The position numbers were made by a program, and so were the translations under genes. Source: Gigaspora margarita (Eukaryota > Glomeromycota > Glomeromycetes > Diversisporales > Gigasporaceae). Taken from it: a DNA stretch of 64,000 nucleotides. Where the stretch lies: contig WTPW01000014.1 of assembly GCA_009809945.1 (NCBI GenBank), positions 833,403-897,402 of the forward strand, read 5' to 3'. How positions within the stretch are numbered: position 1 is the first letter of the stretch; every line of letters begins with the position of its first letter. The notes beneath the pieces were generated by a model. It searched no databases and had not been told where the DNA came from. It worked only from the letters and a program-made list of their open reading frames with translations. Positions 24,541 through 35,092 of the stretch are shown here, one piece after another.

Positions 24541-26335
24541 CTGATTATAATAAAATATTAGTATAAAGTAAATATACAGAAGAGAAAATTTACCATTTGG
24601 AAACTATCTCTCATGATAAAAGCAATGCCTTATAGGTGACGTTACATTGTTAAAAATAAGAATCTATATGATGAATTAAAATATTTTTTTAAAATAATTA
24701 CCGTATGGATTCATTATAACATCTTGTTCCACTTAGCTAATTGTTTAAATTCACAAGTTAACGGTGCCTAGCATAGTGGAAGCTCATTTTGATTGGTTAA
24801 ATTAAGGATAAATTTGATTGGCAAGATCTTTTTTTTTTATATTGTCAATTGTAATTTTTAAAGTACCTTTAACTAGGTTATCAGGAGCTGATAGATGTCC
24901 GAAGCAATAATATTTATACTGTATATACAGTATATAGTCAGTTATGTAAACGATATGTTGCGTAACCAGCATATGTACTGTGATTGGATGTTACTAACAG
25001 ACATTGCATGGTTTGACGTAGAAGTAGAAGTCCTCCGCTACGCTTCGGACAATAAGTAAAGATAGTCACGACATATAAAATTTTTTTTCTGTAATACGTA
25101 AGTACTGCGATGACTTAATCCATCGCTTTTTTACCTTTAAAGCTACTGTTTTTTAACAACTGATGCAATAGGATGCAAAAGATTGAGAAACTAAATGAGA
25201 AGCGAAAGTTTGAAAGGTCGGAAGGTGTTTCGGCGACCTAAGCAATTAGTAAGTGAAAGTTGTCTCAACTATGTAGTTCTGCTTTGTTTTCTATAAGTAA
25301 AAAGTACTACGTATTTAAAACTAATATTCCAAACTCTACTCGTTTATTATATTTAGGTTATATAAATACATTTTATAGTAGCAGTGTTTAGAAATCTTCG
25401 TGTATGTTATTTTATCTAGCAGATTGTGTCGCAAAACTTAAGAGTATTGTAAAATAAATATTGCACTTATTACGAAATGAAATAATATCGTATACATTGT
25501 GAAATATGAATAGCTATGAACCCTAATTAATGTATTGTAAGACTATAATACGCGCCTTTAGAAAGTATTTTGAAAGTTTCGTGAGTAATAAAATTTCGTC
25601 CGGGCATAGCTGATACTTTATCCGGAGAATGATCTACATTTTTTACAGGGTATTTTAACAACCAATCAAAATAAACTTCCACTATGCTACGGTGCCTCGG
25701 CTCTTTTATATTTTGGTAAATCTTTATTATATGGACCTTCTGGATCAAGTAATATTGAATCTTTCCATTCGTGGTACATTCATGTTTGTTGTGACAGTGG
25801 ATTGCGTGATATCAATATAAGGTTAGTATAAAGGACTGAAAAGTGTTGTCGAATGAACTTATATAATTTCATTCAAGTTGACAGTAGGTCAACAGATCGA
25901 AAAGATAGCTAAGCAGTGATGTATTAGCAAGTGACGATCACATGGGCGATCCCAGTTCTAACAAGAGAATCCAGTATATGCAAGGGGAAGATAAGTAGAA
26001 ATTTAATGAAATTACCAATTCTGGGGTTTATGGCGTGAATACTAACATAACCAAATTTAGCAGGGAACGTATGATAATAACTATAAGAAAATTGGATCGG
26101 ATAGGCACGGGTTGGCGTCAGATATGCACGTCTTTGTGGCATGTGTCAAGATCCGGATTTGTACGGGTATTGGTCCGAATTGGTACGGATTTCGTGGACC
26201 GTGTGGGACCGTGTGCCCGTGCCAATTGGACCGTAAATGTCTCGGGTTTTGCAGCAGTTTACTAGTCTAATCGGCACGGTATTTGGCACAGGTAATGAAC
26301 GTAAATTCACGTACCACCGCGATAACGATGTGGAT
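24541..26335. other. Repeat-rich region, possible coding remnants
   Basis: A TATACTGTATATACAGTATA palindrome is centred near 24,926. The word AGCATAGTGGAAG followed by an ATTTTGATTGGTT stretch occurs near 24,772 (plus) and near 25,690 (minus), marking a dispersed element. A minus-strand open stretch around 25,750-25,530 has codon-like composition but is interrupted by that element. From about 26,130 the DNA becomes GC-richer and resembles the MITE at 62,106-62,548 in inverted orientation (shared CAGCAGTTTACTA). Confidence 0.4.
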
Positions 26336-26895
26336 TAAAGATGCTTGATGAAACTTATTTTTGAATTGAAGAAAGGTTTCGTCAAATTACATACCTGACG
26401 AAACTTTGACGATTGATGAAACTATTGACGATTGATGAACTGTTGATGATTGATGAAACCATTGATGAAGCTACTATTATTATATAAAAATAAAAAAAAA
26501 TTACGCTATAAAAGATAATATATGGCTTTATTTATTATCTTTTTAAATTTTATGACAAGTTTTTCTAAGTGCTATAGGTAAAGTATTTTTTAGTATCGTT
26601 AGAAGACTCATCGGATATATTCGGACGATCGACACCTTCATCGAGTAAGTCTGGTGTGTTTCATAAAAAGAAAAATAACAGATAATAAAAAATGAAAAAT
26701 GGGTAGATATGATAATGCATACAAAAATATTAACTTTGCATAGACCAATTTCTTTCTATTATGAAAGAAAGAATGATTGTCTAATGCTTCATCAATCGTC
26801 ATAGGTTTCGTCATCCGTCATAGGTTTCAACAATCATCAATTCGTCATTCAAAAATTGCTTGACGAAAGGTTTCGTCATTCGTCAGGCATCTTTA
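26336..26895. mobile_element. hAT-type MITE with 8-bp target duplication
   Basis: The termini are TAAAGATGC (left) and GCATCTTTA (right), followed inward by TTGATGAA and TTCGTCAG respectively. The element is flanked by identical 8-base sequences, ATGTGGAT at 26328-26335 and 26896-26903. An 8-base duplication is the signature of hAT elements. Internally it is made of short words (GATTGATGAAAC, GACGAAAC) in both orientations, with no ORF. It sits inside the GC-richer repeat that spans about 26,130-27,250, so it inserted into an older element. Confidence 0.8.
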
Positions 26896-27259
26896 ATGTG
26901 GATTAACTATTCAAACATAAAATTACATAAGTAATCAATATAAGATGAACAAGCTAACTGCATATGAAGTAAAATTTTGTAAGGAATTTTTTTTTATTAA
27001 GACACACTGGGAAGCTTCATCAGTGAAATCATGAGATATTGCTCTTTTTTTTAAAAAAAAAAATCATTTACTGATCTTTTACTCTCCACAAAACTAGCCA
27101 ACACATATCACATGCCAACATGAACGTGCTATTTCATATGATATGATATTACATGCCATCCTTTGCCGTAATGTCCGTGCACTTTTAACGTAAAATGTTC
27201 CTGTGTGCCACTTGATCCGTGCCATTTCGAACATTCCCGAAGCTTACTTGTACCACCAC

Positions 27260-28271
27260 TAAAAGATGCCTGACGAATAACGAATCATTCGTCATTGACG
27301 AATAACGAAACCATTTCGTCAGGTGACTTGCAATTGACGAATTGGCGATTGACGAACCCCCTGACGAAACCTATGGCGAATTGACGAAACCTATGACGAA
27401 TTGACGAAACCTATGACGAATTGACGAAACCTATGACGAAACCTGATGTGTTATATTCATACAAGATAGAGATAATTACCGTGTTTATAAAAATTAAGAA
27501 GTGTTTTAACAACGATAACGATAAGAGCTAAAAAAAAAAAAGATGGTTTAATTAATAACAGCGATAGAGAATCAATATAGGTTGCATAACCATATATACA
27601 TATTAAAGATATCCATTACATTCTCGCTATCTATCGTGATTTTACTTATTTACGAATAACAAATTAAAAAGGAATAAACAAAGCGTGTAAAGATAGAAGT
27701 TTAGGGTTAGGGTGTTAGTGTTGGAGACTACAACGATAGATTGGCGCTCATTATAGTATGTGAAATTTCGTTCCCGTCATTTTTAATTAGTGCACCAAGG
27801 TCGATTTAAACATTGATTTTCAAGTATTCTCTTCCTTCTTTGGCACGTGTTCGGAATCTATGTCGGGCTGATCCGGAATCGACAAAAATAAACGCGCGCA
27901 CAAATTTTGACTATTCCGGATCAACTTGACATAAATTTGAATACGTGTGAAAGAAGAAAAAAGAAAAGGCCAATAAAACATTATAATGAAATAACATTAT
28001 TTTGAAGCAATTTAAGGTTTCGTGTTCATTATATAGAAGCTTGTTATTTAATTACTAGCTGAATCGGTTGCCAATGTTCCAACAATCATTAGAGGTTTCG
28101 TCAAGAGTTTCATCAATTCGTCATAAGGTTTCGTCAATTCATCATAGGTTTCATCAATCGTCGGGGGTTTCATTAATCATCAGGAGTTTCGTCAATCGTC
28201 AAGGTTTCGTCATGACAAAACCATGACGAAACCATTCGTCATCGCAAAAATAATTTCGTTAGGAATCTTTA
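27260..28271. mobile_element. Related MITE, composite, same terminal repeats
   Basis: It starts TAAAAGATGCCTGACGAA and ends TTCGTTAGGAATCTTTA, matching the ends of the element at 26336-26895. The 8-base flanks (ACCACCAC and GTTATCTT) do not match, so it may be rearranged or hold another insertion (27,450-28,075 is unlike the ends). The GACGAAAC words recur at both ends. Confidence 0.55.
27361..27440 (+). repeat. 20-bp tandem repeat, four units
   Basis: The unit TTGACGAAACCTATGACGAA is repeated four times head to tail; the first unit begins CTGACG and has ATGGCG in place of ATGACG. It arises from the terminal words of the surrounding MITE family. Confidence 0.85.
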
Positions 28272-28407
28272 GTTATCTTTCACATCAAGATGAAGTAAAG
28301 GTATTATGCTAAAGGGGTATATTATTCCGCAAAACACGGTACTTCCTGAATCGATTTATAAAGGTTTATCAATTGTTAAAGGTTTGTCACCGTTTTGTCA
28401 ATTCGTC

Positions 28408-28891
28408 AGGGTGGTCCCCAAAATTCCGTGTCGGGATACGTCGGAGTGCATCGGAAACATGGCGGCCGGATCGGAATCGATCAATTTTGTCCCATGATCA
28501 TAAAAATTTTTACTAATAAATCATATCCAACCATTAAGTAAAAAATGCCCAGCTGATAATTTTGCTATAGAGCCTGCCAACAACTAGGGCTAAACGCCGA
28601 CCTAGATCCGACGTCAGGTATCTCTAGAAGTACTAAGTAGTTATACTAACTCATACAGAAGGGTACCAAAATTCCGTGTCGAAGTACGTCGGAGTGCATC
28701 GTGAATTATGGACGGCTGGATCGGAATTGATCAATTTTGCCCCAAGATCATAAAAAATTTTACTAATGAAATTATATCCATTCATTAAGTAAGAAATGCC
28801 CAGCTGATAAATTTGCTATAGAGTCTACTAACAACTAGGACTAAACACTGACCTAAATCTGACACATCCAACCCGGAATTTTGGTGACCCT
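28408..28891. mobile_element. MITE pair sharing an AGGGTNNCC...AAAATTCCG end
   Basis: Two direct copies of about 200 bases (28,416-28,616 and 28,669-28,865) share landmarks GTACGTCGGAGTGCATCG (in the first copy GATACGTCGG) and AAATGCCCAGCTGATAA. The second copy is a complete element: it begins AGGGTACCAAAATTCCG near 28,661 and ends CGGAATTTTGGTGACCCT at 28,874-28,891. The first copy has the left end AGGGTGGTCCCCAAAATTCC but no right end. Confidence 0.65.
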
Positions 28892-28997
28892 CCTGTAAAA
28901 TTCAGTTATACTTGGCAATAGCCAATGCTTGTGTATTTTAGGAAAAGACTGAAGAGATATTAAAACTCAAAAGAGTTTTATATTGTGAAAGAGTAGA

Positions 28998-29347
28998 CAG
29001 TGCAGGAATCCTTAAATTAGCAACCAAAAACTAATAATTCTTTAAACTTTTATAAAAAAATAAAAAATATAATTAAAAGTAAATTTTTTTCTATAAAAAT
29101 ATACAAACAAACAAGCAGAACAAAACTATAGAGTTTATTTTTTAATATAGCAAATTTTATGATGTTATTTCCTTTTAAAGTTACTAATAAAATAAAAATA
29201 TGGCTGTACATATATAAAAAACATAACAAAATTTTAAAAATATAATAAAATTTAAAAAAAAACATAATTTTAAGATATTAAAATTTAGTATTTGTTCTCA
29301 AATTTGGCTGCCTTTAAAAAAGTTGTTGGTTTAAGGATTCTGCACTG
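28998..29347. mobile_element. MITE with CAGTGCAG ends
   Basis: The left end CAGTGCAGGAATCCTTAAA and the right end TTTAAGGATTCTGCACTG are inverted repeats; GCAACCAAAAAC/GTTGTTGGTT extends the stem. The interior is A/T-rich; the minus-strand ORF across it is low complexity and not a gene. Confidence 0.65.
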
Positions 29348-29433
29348 TAGAGTTAAAAATATTACCTTAATATAGCTAAATTTTTTAATTAAGCTGCTAA
29401 AAAATTTGGATTGGGTAAAAATATAATAATATG

Positions 29434-29677
29434 GGGGTGAGTCAATAGAAATCAAGCAAATTTTTTATAATAAAATTTTTTTGCAACTTTGAAGAGAAAT
29501 AATTTAACAAAAATTTAACCAAATTTGTTAAAATTTTTTTAAATCAATTTTATAAACTTATAGAATTAATTTAAAAAAAATTATCAAATTTGATCAAGTT
29601 CTTGTTAAGTTATTTTGATTTAAACTTTTAAAAAAAGTTACTAAAAAAAATTTGCTTGATTTCTATTGACTCACCCA
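29434..29677. mobile_element. MITE with near-perfect terminal inverted repeats
   Basis: The left end GGGTGAGTCAATAGAAATCA and the right end TGATTTCTATTGACTCACCC are exact inverses; the match extends further in through AGCAAATTTTTT. The high identity suggests recent activity. It lies just upstream of the LTR retrotransposon. Confidence 0.8.
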
Positions 29678-29704
29678 TATAGAGATCAGAGAAAGAGTTT
29701 ACAT

Positions 29705-30178
29705 TGTTATAGAATAGGTTGCTTGACCAGAGCGTAGTTTTACAGTTTTACAGTTTTACAGTTTTACAGTTTTACAGTTTTACAGTTTTACAGTTTTACA
29801 GTTTTACAGTTTTACAGTTTTACAGTTTTACCGTTTTATAGTTTTATTATTATATTATATTTAGTATTTATTTAGCTTCGCAAAATGTATATAAACCCTA
29901 GCTTTTCTCCCTCCTCCACATCAGACTCAGATTNCCCTCTTCTCCCCCTAATGTTTAGGAATAGTTATCTATCTTGAATATTATCTTATAAATAAATAAA
30001 ATATATCTTTGCCAAATAAATACTCTCTTGCTCTTTAATAAATAAATACAACGAACCGCTCTAGTGAAGTAATATCCTACTTGCACACTGCTTCATATCT
30101 TCTCTGACCCTTACAAGATCCCTGTCGCCGTGTGTTGTGTTGCAAGTACTGTATTGAAGGCAATAGTCGCTTGTAACA
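29705..30178 (+). repeat. Left LTR
   Basis: The LTR is 474 bases, TG...CA. Its 5' part holds about twelve tandem copies of a 9-base unit (TTTTACAGT). The number differs in the right LTR, which accounts for most of the length difference. A Pol II-like TATATAAACCC lies near 29,888. One N (29,934). Confidence 0.95.
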
Positions 30179-30200
30179 TTTTGGTGCCTTCTGGCGGAAA
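30179..30200 (+). other. Primer-binding site region
   Basis: The sequence TTTTGGTGCCTTCTGGCGG directly follows the left LTR, where the minus-strand primer binding site is expected. TGGTGCC resembles the usual TGGnnnC start of such sites. I cannot name the tRNA without a search. Confidence 0.6.
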
Positions 30201-30594
30201 TCATCAAAAACAGCCAGAACCTTTAAGACCCTTTTTCCTCTATCTGCAAGGATATTTCTCTTGTCTCTTTTCTTCTCTTATTAAATTAATATTTTTGGTT
30301 TACCTGTCGAATTGAAAAAGATTCGTTCAGAAGGACATACTTGAAGCCTCTTGCTTTTGTAGCACTGGTATTTTCCTGTGAATTGAAAAAGATTCGTTCA
30401 GAAGGGCATACTTGAAGCCTCTGCTTTTGTAGCACTTTTATTGTTTAGTTATTTGTTATTAGTTATTTTCTTTTAGACCCAGTTTGAAATTTTCCTACCT
30501 TTTCTTAGTATATTTTAGACCTCTTAGTATCTAACATTTTTCTCTTGTCCTTTAAAAATTAAAATTCAAATTGCTTACCTCTTGGACCTTTTAG

Positions 30595-31368
30595 ATGAGT
30601 AGAGTTTATCAAATTCATTTAGAACAAATCGAAGCTCATGATCGTCACCACCCCTCTGCTCTTGCCACTGAAGTTATACAAGTTACCGACCCTGATTTAT
30701 CTTGTCGCCTTTGTTACCCACCTGTAGGATATTATCGAGCCTTCCGTCGCTTTTGGAACGAATACCGAACTACCTATTTTGCCCATCGCTATACTCAACA
30801 AACGGTTGATGCCCATTTTATTTTAACTCTCCCTCGAGATTACAATCCCCTTAGAGCTGCTGCTAGGGACATTGTTTTTAGCTACAGATACAACAACCCT
30901 CACCTTGAACCCTTAGCAGTTATTGCCACTCACCTTCGTGCCAATACTCGTTTTACTCTTGCTCCTACTCTACCCTCTGACTTTGAAAGAAACGCCTTTG
31001 ACGTCTATCTTGAAACCCCTGCTATTTCTACTCCAATTCTTGCCCGAGTAATCGATAACCTTGATCATCTCTCTCCTATTACTCAAGGAACTGACGAAGA
31101 GTTAGATTATAGAATTTCTCCTACCACTCGATCAATACATACCTTAGAACCGGAAGATCTAGATAATTTTGCCGGACCTTCTCACACATCTTCTCTCTTA
31201 CCCTATGATGAAAATACTACTCAAGTCCAATTTCCTCCTCGCATTCCACTTTCCTCTTCACCTTTCTCTGAAATTTGCCTCGACCAACCTCTTACGCGAC
31301 CTGATACTCCACCTCCTAATCCACTACCAAGATTTCTCCAAAATCTTAATCCTGCACAATATTTCTGA
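30595..31368 (+). CDS. Retrotransposon 5' ORF (gag N-terminal part, unknown fold)
   Basis: A 257-residue frame opens at ATG 30595, about 415 bases after the LTR. It is rich in Arg, His and Pro, with a polar Pro-rich C-terminus (LTRPDTPPPNPLPRF). No capsid or knuckle motif is visible. By position it is the N-terminal, matrix-like part of gag, and it ends in a stop at 31366-31368. The following reading frames continue the polyprotein in other frames, so this stop may be a mutation. Confidence 0.6.
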   Translation: MSRVYQIHLEQIEAHDRHHPSALATEVIQVTDPDLSCRLCYPPVGYYRAFRRFWNEYRTTYFAHRYTQQTVDAHFILTLPRDYNPLRAAARDIVFSYRYNNPHLEPLAVIATHLRANTRFTLAPTLPSDFERNAFDVYLETPAISTPILARVIDNLDHLSPITQGTDEELDYRISPTTRSIHTLEPEDLDNFAGPSHTSSLLPYDENTTQVQFPPRIPLSSSPFSEICLDQPLTRPDTPPPNPLPRFLQNLNPAQYF

Positions 31369-31584
31369 CGAACTCCTCCACTAGTAACCACCCAATTACC
31401 AGTTGTAAATGAACTATACCAAGCTAATACAACTCCTAATACTACCCTCTAAATACACCTCCTTTACGTTGACAACTTTTCATTCTACAACCTGCTCCTA
31501 CTGGTCACCAAATAGTCAAAGTACTCCCAGTACCTACTCCTCTTAACATACCTCCTCTTCAAATCGATAACAAATTCACTTACC

Positions 31585-31993
31585 CCAAGTTGAAGTTATT
31601 GAACCTCGAATAGTTAGAGCTTATCCAGAAGAAGCCAAAGAAGAAATAAACTTCGAAGAAGTAAATTTACAAGAACAAGAAGAAAACCTCAACGAAGAAT
31701 TAGTTGAATCAGAAGAAGAAACCTCAGAAAAAGAAGCATTGAAGAAGAAGAAGACCTCAATGAAAGACCAAGTGAAGTTTTCTAACCAAGAAGAATTAGC
31801 TGAAACCGAAGAAGAACTTGAAGAACCTAACCCAGAAGAACTCAGATTTTCAGATTCAGAATCAGACACCACTGTAGAAGACCCAGAACCTGAAGAAGCT
31901 ATGGCTAACGATGCTTTAAATGCTGCTGCTAATGCCATGAATGCTCTCACCCAAGCTATAGGACGAGGCGGTGAAAAATCTCTTATAAAATAG
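31585..31993 (+). CDS. Acidic gag segment
   Basis: An open stretch without its own ATG until 31739 encodes a strongly Glu-rich region (EEAKEEINFEE, EEELEEPNPEEL) followed by a short Ala-rich helix. It ends one frame out of register with the capsid that follows (shift near 31,985). It is probably a spacer inside gag. The Glu-rich run produces a spurious Ser-rich ORF on the other strand. Confidence 0.5.
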
Positions 31994-32847
31994 ACTTCTA
32001 TCGTGGTGATGGAACCCAAGATCCTGTAACTTGGATAGAAGAATTCGAACGAGCTGCTAGAGCTAACCNTTGGAGCCCTGCTCGCCAACTAGAACTTGCT
32101 TGTGCTTATATGAAGGACAATGCTCAAGAATGGCTTACTAGTCTTGAGGCACCCCCAACTACTTTTCATAGTAATGATCATGGGAATCATGATATTGTCA
32201 GTTTTACCCATATTTTCAAAGAAAAATTTAGCACCACCAAACAAAAAGCTACTTGGCAAAAACAACTCTTCGAAATTAAACAAGGCTCAGACACTGTCGG
32301 TACTTACATTAGCCGCTTTAAAAGACTCAGAGGAAGAGTAGACCCGAATGAAGTCTTCCCTGCTCCTGTCATGATCCAATTCTTTATTCAAGGATTACGC
32401 CCAGAATGTGCTATGAACGTCCAAGCTGCTGAACCTGAAACTTTGGATGATGCAATTGCTGAAGCACGCAAATGGGAAACAGGCCGGATAATGACCTCTG
32501 ACCATAATGCTAATGATACCAACAAAGCTATAGAGTGCCTACTGAACAAATTGCTAAGCTTAGTATCAATCTTGCTGAAAAATAAGCTGCCCCTACTCCT
32601 ACTCCTGCCTATTACTCTGACCAAAATAAAGACTGACCCCAACAAGGAGCTACCAATGCCACCGGTTACTATTGTGGACAAAAAGAACATTTCATCCAAA
32701 ATTGTCATGCCCGATTCCAGGATAACAAAAGGGACAACCAAGGATACCAATCCCGAGGTCGAGGTAATAATTACTCTTCCAGAAACAGCCAGTCCTATGA
32801 CAGATCCAGATCTAGAACCGAAGCCGATCCAGGGACCGAAATTATAA
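31984..32847 (+). CDS. Gag capsid (Retrotrans_gag)
   Basis: The frame begins near 31,984 (DFYRGDGTQDPVTWIEEFE) and covers the capsid core with the family hallmarks: a WIEEFE start, an EW-LTSL segment, FKEKFSTTKQK, and a QGSDTVGTYISRFKRL helix. After about 32,560 the frame is no longer typical. A degenerate zinc knuckle (YYCGQKEHFIQNCH, first Cys replaced) is found in another frame near 32,664-32,708. At least one indel therefore separates capsid from nucleocapsid. One N lies at 32,069. Confidence 0.8.
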   Translation, partial: YKIDFYRGDGTQDPVTWIEEFERAARANXWSPARQLELACAYMKDNAQEWLTSLEAPPTTFHSNDHGNHDIVSFTHIFKEKFSTTKQKATWQKQLFEIKQGSDTVGTYISRFKRLRGRVDPNEVFPAPVMIQFFIQGLRPECAMNVQAAEPETLDDAIAEARKWETGRIMTSDHNANDTNKAIECLLNKLLSLVSILLKNKLPLLLLLPITLTKIKTDPNKELPMPPVTIVDKKNISSKIVMPDSRITKGTTKDTNPEVEVIITLPETASPMTDPDLEPKPIQGPKL

Positions 32848-32980
32848 TAATAATCGCTCTGGATATGACTAACCCCGAAGCCAAAGTCAATCACGTGATA
32901 GGTACAAAAATGACTGAAATTACTGATCCTCTGATCGATCCAGATCTAGGAATCGCTCTTCTACTCCTTACCTCCGTGAT

Positions 32981-33841
32981 GTGTATACAATTGATACTGC
33001 AAATGATTATACTTATGAGCAGTTTGAAGCTTTTCTTGTCAATGAATCTATACGTACCTTTCTTGCTAGTTACTTGACCCAAGAATCCAAATCAACTCAG
33101 ATCCAGACTCCAACCTATACCACCCATGTCAAATGTAATATCAAACTTCAAGGAAAACCTTACCATGCTGTAATTGATAGTGGAGCTGCTGTCAGCATGA
33201 TCTCTTACCAAGTTGTAAAAGAACTTGGACTAAAAATTGAAGCCCCTTCTACTAGCCTTATTGTTTTTGCTGCTGGATCCTCTGTTCGCCCTCTTGGAAT
33301 TATTAAAAATCTTCCAATAGAAATTGAAGGAACCACTATTCCTCTAGATATGGAAGTTATGAATGCCACTTCTTATTCATTACTTTTAGGTAATGACTGG
33401 TCACAAAAAGTAGATGCAAGCTATAATTGGAAAAACATGGCTTATACTCTTCGCTGGAATAAGAAAAAGATTCATGTACCTACCACATATGAAAATAACC
33501 AACCTCTACCTACCCAACCTACCCTTACTGATGAAAAAGATTTGGAAAAATTTGAACAAGAGTATCTTAGTCCAAAAGAAGCTTTTATGGCAGATACAGA
33601 ATCCAACACCTGGACTACTATTACTCGCAGACCCAGACCCAGTGCATCCTTCTCTAACCAAAAATGTAGACGTTGCTACTCCTATAATCATCTGTATGCT
33701 GACTGCCCTGACAATGAATGTTACCGATGTCATCGCTATGGACACCTTGCTGCTCATTGCCCTAGGCAGGCCCCTAAACATAATATCTGTAAAACCTGTT
33801 CTCAACCAGGACATGAATATAAAAACTGCCCTGAAAACTGA
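32981..33841 (+). CDS. Retroviral-type aspartic protease with three zinc knuckles
   Basis: This 286-residue frame contains the protease signature AVIDSGAAVSMIS at about residues 63-76, with the flap region and a downstream LLLGNDW strand that matches the ILG-D motif. About 130 residues later come three CCHC knuckles in a row (CRRCYSYNHLYADC, CYRCHRYGHLAAHC, CKTCSQPGHEYKNC). In Ty3 elements the knuckle normally lies upstream of the protease at the end of gag, so the additional cluster after the protease is unusual. All three have intact Cys-Cys-His-Cys spacing, unlike the broken knuckle upstream. Confidence 0.85.
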   Translation: MYTIDTANDYTYEQFEAFLVNESIRTFLASYLTQESKSTQIQTPTYTTHVKCNIKLQGKPYHAVIDSGAAVSMISYQVVKELGLKIEAPSTSLIVFAAGSSVRPLGIIKNLPIEIEGTTIPLDMEVMNATSYSLLLGNDWSQKVDASYNWKNMAYTLRWNKKKIHVPTTYENNQPLPTQPTLTDEKDLEKFEQEYLSPKEAFMADTESNTWTTITRRPRPSASFSNQKCRRCYSYNHLYADCPDNECYRCHRYGHLAAHCPRQAPKHNICKTCSQPGHEYKNCPEN

Positions 33842-34371
33842 TGCTATCAATATGGACAATATGGACATATCGGAGCTATCATCCTCAAATGACCCAGAAA
33901 TTAGAAAACCAGAGATTTGAATGTGGTTGTGATCCTCAGGAAGTAAAGGCCCAACGTCTCCCTCATTTTACTCCTCTACGCACCCACCACTGTTGTAAAT
34001 GTAAAGTACACAAGAAGCCTGAAGAGATTAGGCCATTGAACCAAACTATGGTATGTAAAGGATGCTGGATTGACTTCCATCATGCTTTAGAGCTTGATGA
34101 TCCCCGAAGCATTGAATTCTTCACCAATTGTGAAGGCAGAGGAACCTTAACCGAATGCAAACTCTGTAAAGAACAAGGAATTAGATCCAAGATGATCAAA
34201 CTCAATTCTAGTCAAGAGGACGTTCGATTTTGTGACCTTGAACACCTCTATGCTTACAAGGCTGCCCAGGATGTTGAATATAACCCCAATTATAACCTCT
34301 GGACCCGAGTACGTCATTATACTGAATCTTCCAGGAATGCCGGACACAGCTATAACCTCAACCAAAGCTGA
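33841..34371 (+). CDS. Cys-rich zinc-binding ORF of the retrotransposon
   Basis: This 176-residue frame overlaps the end of the protease ORF. It contains paired Cys motifs (CCKCKVHKKPEE, VCKGCW, ECKLCKEQG, FCDLEH), consistent with a zinc-ribbon or B-box-like fold. The order between protease and RT is unusual. It may be nucleic-acid binding; that is inferred from the Cys pattern only. Confidence 0.55.
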   Translation: MLSIWTIWTYRSYHPQMTQKLENQRFECGCDPQEVKAQRLPHFTPLRTHHCCKCKVHKKPEEIRPLNQTMVCKGCWIDFHHALELDDPRSIEFFTNCEGRGTLTECKLCKEQGIRSKMIKLNSSQEDVRFCDLEHLYAYKAAQDVEYNPNYNLWTRVRHYTESSRNAGHSYNLNQS

Positions 34372-34491
34372 ATTTTCCGTTTAGCCCAGATCCAGATTGG
34401 TGAAAGCAATGAAGACCTTGCTCATGCTCTTGAACCGCAGTATGATGATCAATCTAATCAAGATTATACCTACTATGAGGTAAATGTTATT

Positions 34492-35028
34492 ATGAGAGCT
34501 ACCCATGTAGAATTGACAGAAACAGAAGAACAAACATTACAACGAATTCTTGCCGAATACTTTGATATGAGTCATCCTAACTTTGATAGAAGGAAAGCCA
34601 TGGAAAACTTGCAAAGAAACTTTGCAGGAACTGCAGGCCTTTGTGAATCCTGTATCATGGTCAAAACAAATGATGAACTCCAACTATATGAAAATTTGTG
34701 CAAGGAATGCTATGAAGAAGCTCACTCTCTTCCAGATCCAGAAACAGAAATNCTTCCTCCANCTACNCTCTCTNTACCTGANNCACTCGANCCCAATGAA
34801 TCTACTACACTTCCTGAACTAGAGGCAACTATTGTTGCACCCATCAAAACTGCCTCGCCTGTTCTGGAGTCAGCTGAACTGATTCAACTTTTGCAGGAAC
34901 AGATTCGACAACAAGCCCAGATTATTACTCTTCTTCAAGAACAAGCCAGACCTTTGACCACCAGGAACAGACTATTAAAACTTTGCAAAATCAAGTTAAT
35001 TATTTTGAAAACTTTCATCATCGATTAA
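34492..35028 (+). CDS. Second Cys-motif ORF with coiled-coil end
   Basis: A 178-residue frame from ATG 34492 has a helical N-terminus, one LCESCIMVK/LCKECYEEA zinc-like pair near residues 50-78, a Pro/Glu-rich spacer containing nine or so N bases, and a Gln/Leu-rich coiled coil (LIQLLQEQIRQQAQIITLLQ). I do not recognise the family. It lies directly before the RT. Confidence 0.45.
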   Translation: MRATHVELTETEEQTLQRILAEYFDMSHPNFDRRKAMENLQRNFAGTAGLCESCIMVKTNDELQLYENLCKECYEEAHSLPDPETEXLPPXXLSXPXXLXPNESTTLPELEATIVAPIKTASPVLESAELIQLLQEQIRQQAQIITLLQEQARPLTTRNRLLKLCKIKLIILKTFIID

Positions 35029-35092
35029 GGAACTTGTATACCGAGTCTACTGTCCTTATACCCGAGCCTAGTAACCGGGATGCTCAAAATTT

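Noticed and set aside
29050..29265. Minus-strand ORF of 71 residues
   Set aside because: Low-complexity A/T tract inside a MITE; Phe/Ile/Leu composition follows from base composition.
31621..32088. Ser-rich minus-strand ORF of 155 residues
   Set aside because: Shadow of the Glu-rich gag segment; GAA/GAAG codons read backwards as TTC/CTTC and Ser codons.
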